DNA of 64,000 bases, taken from Tamlana crocina (lineage in GTDB: Bacteria; Bacteroidota; Bacteroidia; Flavobacteriales; Flavobacteriaceae). The translations under genes were made by a program, and so were the position numbers. Positions 17,469 through 25,349 of the stretch are shown here, in pieces. The stretch lies in the NCBI GenBank assembly GCA_040429635.1, contig CP158972.1, positions 157,918 to 221,917 on the forward strand. The letters run 5' to 3'. Numbering within the stretch: position 1 is the stretch's first letter; each line of letters opens with the position of its first letter. Below the pieces are notes generated by a model. It saw only the letters and a list, made by a program, of their open reading frames with translations, did no database searches and was not told the origin of the DNA.

Positions 17469-18803
17469 ATGAGCATCGATATTAGTTTAAAACACATCAA
17501 CAATTTGGCTATTCCAGCATTAATTGCAGGCGTAGCTGAACCCATTTTATCGATGACCGATGCCGCCATTGTGGGGCATATTGAATTTAACGCCACCGAA
17601 TCGTTAGCCGCAGTGGGCATTGTTTCCACATTTTTATCCATGCTCATTTGGGTCTTGGGGCAAACCCGAAGTGCCATTTCGTCGTTAGTTTCGCAATACC
17701 TAGGCGCCAACAAATTAGCGCAAATCAAAGATTTACCCGCTCAGGCCATTTTCATAATCACCTCATTAAGTTTGTTGATTATTGCTGCTACCTACCCATT
17801 CGCCCAATACATTTTTAAACTGTATAATGCTTCTGGGTTAATTTTAGATTACACCGTGTTATATTACAAAATTAGGGTACTCGGGTTTCCGTTCACTTTG
17901 TTTACTATAGCTGTTTTTGGGGCTTTCCGTGGATTGCAAAACACCTACCACCCCATGATTATCGCCATAATTGGTGCGGCTGTGAATATTATATTGGACG
18001 TCATTTTGGTCTATGGTATCGATGGCTATATTGCTCCAATAAATCTTAAGGGTGCAGCTTACGCTAGTGTGATTGCCCAAATGCTTATGGCAGGCTTATC
18101 GGCATACTTTTTATTGAAAAAAACCACTATTCCTTTAAAAGTGAGTTTGCCTTTCAATCCAGAAATCAGGCGTTTTATTTTTATGATTCTCAATTTATTT
18201 GTGCGTACCGTAGCCCTAAATGTCACTTTATATTTTGCCAGTTCGTTTGCTACTGGTTACGGTGCCAATTACATTGCCGCTTATACCATTGCCATAAATT
18301 TATGGTTTTTCGGAGCCTTTGTAGTTGATGGTTATGCTGGTGCCGGAAACATTCTTTCCGGAAAACTTTTTGGTGCCGAAGCCTACAGCACATTAATTGC
18401 GCTAAGTAACAAACTCATTAAATACGGATTGATTATAGGCGTAATTCTAGCTGTTATTGGTGCTGTTTTTTACTATCCTATTGGACGTATTTTCACCAAA
18501 GAACCCGAAGTTTTAGAAGCATTTTACAGCATCTTTTGGATTATTCTGGCCATGCAGCCCCTCGGTACTTTAGCCTTTATTTTCGACGGCATGTTTAAAG
18601 GTCTCGGAAAAATGGAATACCTCCGTAATGTGTTACTGTTTTCAACCTTTATCGTCTTTATTCCCATCCTTTTTGCACTCGATGGGTTGGGTTATAAACT
18701 ACATGCCATTTTTATTGCCATTACCTTTTGGATGTTGGCACGGGGCGTTCCTCTGATTGTAAAATTCAGAAAGACTTTTTTACCATTGTCTGAAAAACAA
18801 TAA
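17469..18803 (+). CDS. MATE-family efflux transporter (DinF-like)
   Basis: This 444-residue inner-membrane protein has about twelve hydrophobic segments and two homologous halves typical of MATE exporters, which expel cationic compounds using Na+ or H+ gradients. An early IPALIAGVAEPILSMTDAAI is the family's first-helix pattern. The ATG at 17469 was chosen because the alternative TTG overlaps the promoter. Its TAA stop codon doubles as the beginning of a perfect -7 box (18801-18808) for the tiny gene downstream. Confidence 0.93.
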   Translation: MSIDISLKHINNLAIPALIAGVAEPILSMTDAAIVGHIEFNATESLAAVGIVSTFLSMLIWVLGQTRSAISSLVSQYLGANKLAQIKDLPAQAIFIITSLSLLIIAATYPFAQYIFKLYNASGLILDYTVLYYKIRVLGFPFTLFTIAVFGAFRGLQNTYHPMIIAIIGAAVNIILDVILVYGIDGYIAPINLKGAAYASVIAQMLMAGLSAYFLLKKTTIPLKVSLPFNPEIRRFIFMILNLFVRTVALNVTLYFASSFATGYGANYIAAYTIAINLWFFGAFVVDGYAGAGNILSGKLFGAEAYSTLIALSNKLIKYGLIIGVILAVIGAVFYYPIGRIFTKEPEVLEAFYSIFWIILAMQPLGTLAFIFDGMFKGLGKMEYLRNVLLFSTFIVFIPILFALDGLGYKLHAIFIAITFWMLARGVPLIVKFRKTFLPLSEKQ

Positions 18804-18808
18804 CTTTG
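18801..18808 (+). promoter_or_regulatory. -7 promoter element overlapping the MATE stop codon
   Basis: TAACTTTG matches TAnnTTTG, and its TAA is the stop of the MATE gene. The predicted start lies near 18813, about 15 nt before the ATG of a 26-codon reading frame. Confidence 0.5.
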
Positions 18809-18827
18809 CCTCCCTAAAAACAAAATC

Positions 18828-18908
18828 ATGGGCAACAGACTTTTTCTAATCTTAGCCGTAGTGCTTATCGTTATTTATTTTTACAACCGATACCGAGGCC
18901 GCCGGTAG
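18828..18908 (+). CDS. 26-residue single-pass membrane microprotein
   Basis: The translation begins MGNRLFLILAVVLIVIYF and ends in a basic tail YNRYRGRR. It has one hydrophobic segment of about 15 residues with positive charge after it, the design of a small inner-membrane peptide. It has its own ATG 24 nt after the MATE gene, a -7 promoter box at 18801-18808 and ends 1 nt before the converging 2OG oxygenase gene. I do not recognise a family. It could alternatively be chance, since short hydrophobic frames are common in AT-rich DNA. Confidence 0.5.
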   Translation: MGNRLFLILAVVLIVIYFYNRYRGRR

Positions 18909-18909
18909 T

Positions 18910-19551
18910 CTATCGGGTTTTCAACCACCCCGTAATACTTAAACGCTGCGTGTTTACGGGCTTCACTTCGTGCTCAATTATTTGGCTTTCAAAAATAACA
19001 ATCCGTCCCGGGAATGGATAAATCACCTTTTCCATTTCTTCGCCGTTTTCGTTTAAATACAACACCAATTCACCGCCATTTTCCGGCAACCAATCTTCTT
19101 CGTTTAAATAGCAAACCAACGAGAGTTTTCGTCTGTCGTCATTTTGAAATGTATCGATATGCCTTTTATAAAATGTCCCTTTGGGGTAAAGCGCATAATG
19201 GAACTCCTTTTGTAAAATACCCAAAAAACAAGTGCGATTTAGGTAATCCACCAAATGGTTTATTCTGTTAAAAAACAATTGCTCCACCGTATTGGCTTTG
19301 CGCTCATCCATCCATAGAATAAAATCGCCACGTATGGATTTTTCAATGGTTTCGTTTACGCGGTTACCAATGGCCGCCTTCTTAAAAGCATCGGCTTCGT
19401 GCTTTTGCTGCAACATTTGCCTTAATAACGCAACCTCATCCTGAGTGAAGAAATCCTCAACAATACTGTATTGCTGTTTCCCAATATCGGCAATCAATTG
19501 CTCGTAAACGGGGTTTTCTTCAAAACCTACAGATTCAAAAAGTGGATTCAT
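18910..19551 (-). CDS. 2OG-Fe(II) oxygenase (prolyl 4-hydroxylase-like)
   Basis: This 213-residue protein belongs to the 2-oxoglutarate and Fe(II)-dependent dioxygenases. The iron-binding triad is visible as H131 and D133 in RHIDTFQND and H194 in IIEHEVKP. The 2OG-binding Arg lies about ten residues later in QRLSITGW. The segment CYLNEEDWLPENGGELVLY is characteristic of the P4H/PKHD branch. The substrate, protein or small molecule, is unknown. It converges on the MATE and microprotein genes. Confidence 0.88.
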   Translation of the reverse strand: MNPLFESVGFEENPVYEQLIADIGKQQYSIVEDFFTQDEVALLRQMLQQKHEADAFKKAAIGNRVNETIEKSIRGDFILWMDERKANTVEQLFFNRINHLVDYLNRTCFLGILQKEFHYALYPKGTFYKRHIDTFQNDDRRKLSLVCYLNEEDWLPENGGELVLYLNENGEEMEKVIYPFPGRIVIFESQIIEHEVKPVNTQRLSITGWLKTR

Positions 19552-19671
19552 TTAGTTAAAATCAAAACGGTATATCTTTAAAATTGAACAACTTCGGTGC
19601 ATCTAAATCTCGATTATCGAGTAAAAAGCGCGCAAATGTAATGTAAAAATCAATTGCTCGTACAAAATCAA

Positions 19672-19679
19672 TATATTTG
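19672..19679 (+). promoter_or_regulatory. -7 promoter element for the QueD-like gene
   Basis: TATATTTG matches TAnnTTTG and lies 21 nt before the ATG at 19701. Confidence 0.55.
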
Positions 19680-19700
19680 CAGCATAATTTTTAATCACCC

Positions 19701-20156
19701 ATGGGGAACAACATCCGCATCACCAAAAAATTCGATTTTGAAACCGCCCACGCCCTTTACGGCTACGACGGAAAGTGCAAAAACATACACGGCCATAGCT
19801 ACAAACTTTTTGTTACAGTTATTGGTAAACCTATAACCGACAAATCGAACGTGAAGTACGGTATGGTTATCGATTTTGGCGACCTCAAAAAAATTGTAAA
19901 AGAAGAAATTGTAAACGTTTTCGACCACGCCACGGTGTTCAACAAAAACACCCCTCACGTGGAGCTGGCTAAAGATCTTGAAGCCCTTGGACACAATATT
20001 TTGTTGGTCGATTACCAACCCACCAGCGAAATGATGGTACTAGATTTTGCAAAAAAAATAAGCAAGCGGCTGCCCAAACAAATCATGCTGCACAGCTTAA
20101 AACTTCAAGAAACCGAAACCGCATTTGCTGAATGGTTTGCGTACGATAATAATTAG
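19701..20156 (+). CDS. queD: 6-carboxytetrahydropterin synthase / PTPS family (QueD)
   Basis: QueD converts dihydroneopterin triphosphate to 6-carboxytetrahydropterin on the way to queuosine. The family also includes 6-pyruvoyl-tetrahydropterin synthases. The 151-residue protein shows the zinc ligands H17 (in ETAHAL), H30 and H32 (in NIHGHSY), the catalytic C26 and the DFGDLK segment. No other queuosine genes are adjacent. The stop codon TAG leads straight into a GC-rich palindromic element. Confidence 0.85.
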   Translation: MGNNIRITKKFDFETAHALYGYDGKCKNIHGHSYKLFVTVIGKPITDKSNVKYGMVIDFGDLKKIVKEEIVNVFDHATVFNKNTPHVELAKDLEALGHNILLVDYQPTSEMMVLDFAKKISKRLPKQIMLHSLKLQETETAFAEWFAYDNN

Positions 20157-20219
20157 GGCGTTACCTTTCAGGTCGGGCTTTACGCGCTACACGGTAGCTT
20201 GCTTCAATCCCTAACGCGT
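20156..20219. repeat. Palindromic GC-rich intergenic element
   Basis: The element starts GGGCGTTACC at the queD stop codon and ends TCCCTAACGC. It has internal GCTAC-ACG-GTAGC and terminal GCGTTA/TAACGC inverted repeats. From memory, similar GGGCGTT...CCCTAACGC elements are dispersed between genes in many Flavobacteriaceae. Only one copy is in this window. Confidence 0.5.
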
Positions 20220-20225
20220 TTATGT

Positions 20226-20239
20226 GCCTAGTGCTAGGC
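20226..20239. other. 14-nt palindrome upstream of lpxH
   Basis: GCCTAG-TG-CTAGGC is a perfect six-pair inverted repeat with a two-base centre, about 80 nt before the lpxH ATG. It could be an operator or part of the neighbouring repeat. Confidence 0.35.
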
Positions 20240-20318
20240 TTGTCCTATGTTTTTTTTGCACCACAAAAATAGAAGAATGGAATTCCAGCCTTCAAAGGAA
20301 TTAACTTATATTTACGGC

Positions 20319-21071
20319 ATGCAAATCCCGAAAGGAAAAAAAATATATTTCGCATCCGATAACCATTTGGGCGCACCAACGGCCGAAGCCTCCCGTCCAC
20401 GCGAAAAAAAATTCGTGGCTTGGCTCGACGAGGTAAAGCACGATGCCGCGGCTATTTTTCTATTGGGCGATATGTTCGATTTTTGGATGGAATTTAAAAC
20501 GGTAGTACCGCGTGGCTTTACACGAACCCTCGGCAAACTCGCCGAAATTAGCGATTCGGGCATTCCTATTTACTATTTTGTGGGCAACCACGACCTTTGG
20601 ATGAACGGCTATTTTGAGGAAGAACTGAATATTCCCGTATTCCACAAACCCAAAGAATTCACCTTTAACAACAAAGCCTTTTTTATTGGCCATGGTGATG
20701 GTTTAGGGCCGGGCGACAAAGGCTATAAACGCATGAAAAAGGTATTTACCAACCCGTTTTGCAAATGGCTGTTCCGTTGGCTGCATCCCGATTTGGGCGT
20801 ACGCATGGCACAGTACCTTTCGGTAAAAAACAAGATGATTTCAGGCGATGAAGACGCCCAATTTTTGGGTGAGGACAATGAGTGGCTGGTGCAATACTGC
20901 AAGCGCAAGTTAGAGGACAAACACCGTGATTACTTCGTGTTTGGCCACCGTCATTTACCTTTGAACATTGACCTTAACGAACGTTCAAAATACATCAACT
21001 TGGGCGATTGGATCTCATATTTTACTTATGGCGTTTTTGATGGGGAAACCTTGGAGTTAAAGGAGTATTAA
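20319..21071 (+). CDS. lpxH: UDP-2,3-diacylglucosamine diphosphatase (LpxH)
   Basis: LpxH hydrolyses UDP-2,3-diacylglucosamine to lipid X in lipid A synthesis, at the inner face of the inner membrane. The 250-residue protein has all calcineurin-like phosphoesterase motifs: SDNHLGA, GDMFDFW, GNHD, the HGD after IG, and GHRH near the end. Length is close to the usual 240-250. The frame is open further upstream and an alternative ATG is at 20277, but MQIPKGKKIYFASDNHLG from 20319 fits the family. Confidence 0.88.
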   Translation: MQIPKGKKIYFASDNHLGAPTAEASRPREKKFVAWLDEVKHDAAAIFLLGDMFDFWMEFKTVVPRGFTRTLGKLAEISDSGIPIYYFVGNHDLWMNGYFEEELNIPVFHKPKEFTFNNKAFFIGHGDGLGPGDKGYKRMKKVFTNPFCKWLFRWLHPDLGVRMAQYLSVKNKMISGDEDAQFLGEDNEWLVQYCKRKLEDKHRDYFVFGHRHLPLNIDLNERSKYINLGDWISYFTYGVFDGETLELKEY

Positions 21072-21078
21072 GTCAAGA

Positions 21079-22344
21079 CTATTTCCCTTCAATGGCCTCG
21101 ATTTCTTTAGTCAAATCCAAATTCCTGAGCGTATGATTTTTGGCTCCAATAGCGGTAACGGTAATCAAAGTCATGGTGCCACCAAAAACCACGGCCGCCA
21201 CAGGACCAATTAATTTGGCTGCTAACCCGCTTTCAAAAGCGCCCAATTCATTTGAAGACCCCACAAACATTGAATTTACCGCCGATACTCGCCCGCGCAT
21301 ATCATCGGGGGTTTTTAGCTGTAAAATGGTTTGCCTAATTACCATGGAAACCCCATCGGTTGCGCCACTTAAAAACAGTGCCACAACACTTACCCAAAAG
21401 CTATTCGACAGCCCAAAAGCTATAATGCAGAGTCCGAAACCGAAAATAGTAGCCAGCAGTTTTTTTCCTGCATTTCTACTTATCGGCATGTAAGTGGTCA
21501 TAAACATACTAAAGATACTTCCCAATGAAATTGAGGCATTTAAAATGCCAAACCCCTTCGAACCGACTTCCAAAATATCTTGCGCAAAAACAGACAATAG
21601 CGCTACCGTTCCTCCAAATAAAACCGCAATCATATCTAAAGTCAAGGCACCTAAAATGGCTTTATCGCTAAACACAAAGCGTACACCCACTTTTAAACTT
21701 TCTTTGACCGGTTCTCCAATTTTCGGATTTAAAATGGGTTTTTTCTTGATTAAAAAAGTAAGTCCGAAAGAAATACTCACCAAAATAAATATTAAACATA
21801 ATGTTTTGGGAACGCCCATCCAATGGATGGAAAAACCACCCAAAAGTGCTCCTAAAACGGCTGCTGCTTTCCAAGTACTGGTGCTCCATGTGGCGGCGTT
21901 GGGATATATTTTCTTCGGAACAATGAGCGCCACCAACGAAAAAATAGTGGGCCCGAAAAACGAACGCAAAAAGCCTCCAAAAAACACAAGTGCATAAATG
22001 GCATATAAGATGGATTGGGTATTCCAATCGCCAACAATTTTGTCGGAAGTCAGTAAAAACAGCCCCAAACTCATCAATGAAAATGCCGCTATGCAAAGCG
22101 CCAACAGATTCCGTTTTTCCTTTTGATCCACAATGTGTCCGGCAAACAGTGCCATGGTAAACGCAGGGATGATTTCCATCAAACCAATCAAACCTAAATA
22201 CAGTGGGTCTTTGGTAAGGCTATACACCTGCCATTCAATAACAATAAATTGCATGGACCAACCAAATACCAATACAAAACGTACCAATAAAAAAATATTG
22301 AATTCCTTTATTCGTAATGCCGCATAAGGGTCTGTTCTTGCCAT
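21079..22344 (-). CDS. MFS transporter
   Basis: This 421-residue inner-membrane protein has about twelve transmembrane segments and belongs to the major facilitator superfamily, in the Bacillus YfiS/enterobactin exporter (MFS_3) type. MARTDPYAALRIKEFNIFLL begins the protein and GHIVDQKEKRNLL is the conserved loop between helices 2 and 3. The substrate is unknown. An 18-bp perfect inverted repeat lies 12 to 64 nt upstream and could be its operator. The gene ends 7 nt from the end of the converging lpxH. Confidence 0.9.
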   Translation of the reverse strand: MARTDPYAALRIKEFNIFLLVRFVLVFGWSMQFIVIEWQVYSLTKDPLYLGLIGLMEIIPAFTMALFAGHIVDQKEKRNLLALCIAAFSLMSLGLFLLTSDKIVGDWNTQSILYAIYALVFFGGFLRSFFGPTIFSLVALIVPKKIYPNAATWSTSTWKAAAVLGALLGGFSIHWMGVPKTLCLIFILVSISFGLTFLIKKKPILNPKIGEPVKESLKVGVRFVFSDKAILGALTLDMIAVLFGGTVALLSVFAQDILEVGSKGFGILNASISLGSIFSMFMTTYMPISRNAGKKLLATIFGFGLCIIAFGLSNSFWVSVVALFLSGATDGVSMVIRQTILQLKTPDDMRGRVSAVNSMFVGSSNELGAFESGLAAKLIGPVAAVVFGGTMTLITVTAIGAKNHTLRNLDLTKEIEAIEGK

Positions 22345-22355
22345 CCTATTTTAAT

Positions 22356-22408
22356 TTTTATACGAAAACTAAATTAAGCGCACCCTTTATTTTAGTTTTC
22401 GTATAAAA
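22356..22408. promoter_or_regulatory. 18-bp perfect inverted repeat upstream of the MFS gene
   Basis: The arms TTTTATACGAAAACTAAA (22356-22373) and its exact complement (22391-22408) are separated by 17 nt in the 102-nt gap between recJ and the MFS gene, both read leftward. Neither arm has a T-run typical of a terminator. On the minus strand each arm is near TAnnTTTC. It may be an operator pair for the MFS gene or a 3' structure of recJ mRNA. Confidence 0.5.
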
Positions 22409-22446
22409 TCTAAAATAAGAGAATTCGTTATTTTAAAATTTGTGCT

Positions 22447-24138
22447 CTATTTTATGTCTCTAAGCTTCAACTGCAAACTCACATTGCCGCGCCATTCGTT
22501 TTCATCAATGGAATACACCGCTTTAAACGGCTTTCCTTCAGAAATAATTTCGAATTTATCGCCCATACTAAACCCAATGCCTACAAATCGGTCTGGCGAG
22601 GTAGGTTGTGTGGCGGTTAATCTTAAATGGGTTTTGTCTTCGCCCACGCACTTTCCGTAACCTGTGTCTATTAAGTTATCGGACATAAAAACAGGTGTCA
22701 TGTTATTCGGGCCGTAGGGGGCAAATTGTTTTAAAATCCTGTAAAATTTGGGCGTAATATTCTTTAAATCGATTTGGGCATCAATTTTAATTTCGGGCGT
22801 CAATAAGTTCCTGTCTATGGTTTTTGAAACTACCTCTTCAAAGGCCTGCTTAAAGGCTTCATAGTTTTTTTCTTCGAGCGTTAAACCCGCTGCATATTTA
22901 TGTCCGCCAAATTGCTCGATATGCTCTTTACAGGCTTCCAAGGCATTGTAAACATCGAATCCCCTGACCGAGCGTGCCGAAGCGGCCAATTTATTGCCAC
23001 TTTTGGTAAATACTAAAGTTGGGCGATAGTAAGTTTCGGTTAACCGCGAAGCCACAATGCCAATAACACCTTTATGCCATTCGGGATGGTAAACCACAGT
23101 AGTTAGCCTATCTTGCTCGTTATTTTCTTCAATCTGTTGGAGTGCTTCCTCAGTAATTTGTTTATCGGTTTCGCGACGCTCTAAATTATAATTATTGATT
23201 TCTTCGGCGTATTTGGCCGCCAAATCGTCTTCTTCTTCCGCCAATAAAGTCACCGCATAATTACCGTGTTCCATCCGCCCAGCGGCATTGATTCTTGGTG
23301 CCACAACAAACACCACATCGGTGATGGTCAGCTCAGTTTTTTCAACCTGATTTAAAATGGCTTTGATACCAGGACGTGGATTGGTATTGATAACCAACAA
23401 CCCAAAATAAGCCAACACGCGGTTTTCGCCATCAATGGGAACAATATCGGCACCAATGGCCGTGGCCACCAAATCGAGATACTCAGTTAAATCGGCCGCC
23501 GTTTTTCCCTCTTTTGAAGCCAAAGCCTGGACGAGCTTAAAACCAACGCCACAACCACACAATTCTTTGTACGGGTAATTACAATCTTCACGTTTGGGAT
23601 CTAAAACCGCAACGGCATCGGGAATTTCGTCTCCCGGACGGTGGTGATCACAAATAATAAAATCGATTCCCAACGATTTGGCATGTGCTACTTTTTCAAC
23701 CGATTTAATACCACAATCGAGCGCTATAATTAACGTAAAATCATTTTCCAAAGCAAAGTTGATGCCTTTATAAGAGACTCCGTAACCTTCGTCGTACCGG
23801 TTCGGGATATAAGTATAAACCAAATTGTGCCTTGTTTTTAGGTAGGTGGACATAAGTGCCACCGCCGTAGTGCCATCCACATCGTAATCGCCGTACACCA
23901 AAATATTTTCGTTATTTGCAAAAGCCTTTTCTATTCGGGCTACAGCCTTATCCATATCTTTCATCAAGAACGGATTGTGCAAGTGCTTCAATTTGGGTCT
24001 AAAAAAACGTTTAGCTTCATCGAAGGTTTCAACGCCACGTTGTAATAGCAAAGTCGCAATGTGTTCGTCAACCTTAAGCGCCTTTTGCAAGGTCTTTACT
24101 TTTTTAGGTTCCGGTTGTGGTTTTATGGTCCAGCGCAT
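22447..24138 (-). CDS. recJ: Single-stranded-DNA-specific exonuclease RecJ
   Basis: RecJ degrades single-stranded DNA 5' to 3' in recombination and mismatch repair. The 563-residue protein has the DHH-family motifs: GDYDVDGTTAVALM, then LDCGIKS, then ICDHHRPGD, and the DHHA1 nucleotide region AGRMEHGNYAVTLL. FGGHKYAAGLTLEE is the C-terminal conserved block. Length is normal. It is upstream of the MFS gene and separated by the inverted repeat at 22356-22408. Confidence 0.95.
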   Translation of the reverse strand: MRWTIKPQPEPKKVKTLQKALKVDEHIATLLLQRGVETFDEAKRFFRPKLKHLHNPFLMKDMDKAVARIEKAFANNENILVYGDYDVDGTTAVALMSTYLKTRHNLVYTYIPNRYDEGYGVSYKGINFALENDFTLIIALDCGIKSVEKVAHAKSLGIDFIICDHHRPGDEIPDAVAVLDPKREDCNYPYKELCGCGVGFKLVQALASKEGKTAADLTEYLDLVATAIGADIVPIDGENRVLAYFGLLVINTNPRPGIKAILNQVEKTELTITDVVFVVAPRINAAGRMEHGNYAVTLLAEEEDDLAAKYAEEINNYNLERRETDKQITEEALQQIEENNEQDRLTTVVYHPEWHKGVIGIVASRLTETYYRPTLVFTKSGNKLAASARSVRGFDVYNALEACKEHIEQFGGHKYAAGLTLEEKNYEAFKQAFEEVVSKTIDRNLLTPEIKIDAQIDLKNITPKFYRILKQFAPYGPNNMTPVFMSDNLIDTGYGKCVGEDKTHLRLTATQPTSPDRFVGIGFSMGDKFEIISEGKPFKAVYSIDENEWRGNVSLQLKLRDIK

Positions 24139-24171
24139 AAAAATAGCTTAACTACTCGGTAGGGTAAAAAT

Positions 24172-24597
24172 CTAATTATCGTAATGAAAGTGTGTTTGAA
24201 CATCCAATTCTGAAAACTGACGGAACATTTCCATTACACCGCAGTATTTTTCAATGGATAAATCGACCGCACGCTGCAATTTTTTTTCGCTTAAATTTTC
24301 GCCGTAAAAATGAAAATGCATCGCTACTTTATCGTAATACTTGGGATGCTCTTCAGTTAGATTCGCTTCAATTTCAATGCTGAAATCATCCACCTCCAAT
24401 TTCATTTTCTTGATTAAAGCAGCCACATCTATTCCAGAGCATCCAGCCAAACCAGAAAGCATCAATGCTTTGGGGCGGTAGCCTTCGCCTTTTCCTCCGT
24501 TTTCTTCTCCGGCATCAATAAATAAATTGAGTCCAGATGGGTTTGTACTTTCAAACCGCATTTCGCCTAACCACTTTGTAGAAACTTTAACTGACAT
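24172..24597 (-). CDS. OsmC-family peroxiredoxin-like protein
   Basis: This 141-residue protein belongs to the OsmC/Ohr superfamily, thiol-dependent reductases of organic hydroperoxides. Two cysteines sit in the expected places: one in LAGCSGIDVAALIKKM and one in KYCGVMEMF. It is divergent from the AhpD-like gene at 24656, also a peroxide-defence fold, with a 58-nt shared promoter region. recJ follows 33 nt after its stop. Confidence 0.87.
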   Translation of the reverse strand: MSVKVSTKWLGEMRFESTNPSGLNLFIDAGEENGGKGEGYRPKALMLSGLAGCSGIDVAALIKKMKLEVDDFSIEIEANLTEEHPKYYDKVAMHFHFYGENLSEKKLQRAVDLSIEKYCGVMEMFRQFSELDVQTHFHYDN

Positions 24598-24630
24598 TGC
24601 TTTAAACTATTTTTTGTTACTTGTAGTTGT

Positions 24631-24638
24631 CAAAAATA
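24631..24638 (-). promoter_or_regulatory. -7 promoter element for the OsmC gene
   Basis: TATTTTTG on the minus strand matches TAnnTTTG, about 34 nt before the ATG, inside the divergent OsmC/AhpD-like gap. Confidence 0.5.
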
Positions 24639-24655
24639 CTACAAAATTCACAACT

Positions 24656-25246
24656 ATGCCTTTAGTAACGCCTTTATCTGCAGATCATGATTTGGAAACC
24701 AAAAAATTAGCCGAATTTTTTAATGAAACCCTTGGTTTTTGTCCCAATTCAGTACTCACCATGCAACACCGGCCAGCAATAAGTAAAGCGTTTATTAATT
24801 TGAATAAAGCCGTTATGGCGAACGAAGGGCGGGTTACCTCTGCCCTTAAGCGCATGATGGCTTGGGTAAGTAGCAATGCCACCGGTTGCCGTTATTGCCA
24901 AGCCCATGCTATTCGGGCTGCCGAGCGCTACGGCGCTGAACAGGAACAATTGGATAACATTTGGGACTACCGCACCCACCCAGCTTTTAGCGAAGCCGAA
25001 CGCGCTGCCTTAGATTTCAGTTTGGCCGCCAGCCAAGTGCCAAATGCTGTTGATGAGGATTTAAAAAAGCGTTTACATCAATATTGGAACGATGGCGAAA
25101 TTGTTGAAATGCTCGGGGTGATTTCTCTTTTTGGCTATTTAAACCGTTGGAATGATAGTATGGCGACCACCATTGAAACTGGCGCAGTTGAAAGTGGAGA
25201 GAAATATTTGGGGAAACATGGCTGGGAACGCGGGAAGCATGGCTGA
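24656..25246 (+). CDS. Carboxymuconolactone decarboxylase (AhpD-like) family protein
   Basis: This 196-residue protein carries the AhpD redox motif CRYCQAH (C78, C81, H84), seen in alkylhydroperoxidase D and peroxidase-related enzymes. The start at 24656 (MPLVTPLSADHD) was chosen because the longer frame overlaps the divergent OsmC gene. The neighbour on the other strand is an OsmC-type protein, so both may respond to oxidative stress. That link is inferred from position only. Confidence 0.85.
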   Translation: MPLVTPLSADHDLETKKLAEFFNETLGFCPNSVLTMQHRPAISKAFINLNKAVMANEGRVTSALKRMMAWVSSNATGCRYCQAHAIRAAERYGAEQEQLDNIWDYRTHPAFSEAERAALDFSLAASQVPNAVDEDLKKRLHQYWNDGEIVEMLGVISLFGYLNRWNDSMATTIETGAVESGEKYLGKHGWERGKHG

Positions 25247-25252
25247 TTTACT

Positions 25253-25326
25253 ATTCCTGTGAAGACAGGAATCTCATTATTTTTATCTTTTATCTGTTTT
25301 TTTGGTTGCCACTAATTCACGAATGA
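25253..25326. repeat. Intergenic repeat-like block with a REP-type hairpin
   Basis: ATTCCTGT-GAAG-ACAGGAAT is a perfect eight-pair hairpin just after the AhpD-like gene. It is followed by CCACTAATTCACGAAT, whose complement resembles the ATTAGTGTAATTCGTG stretch at 1955-1970. Both look like dispersed flavobacterial intergenic repeats. Confidence 0.35.
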
Positions 25327-25349
25327 CTTAAATTTAAACCTTACAAACC

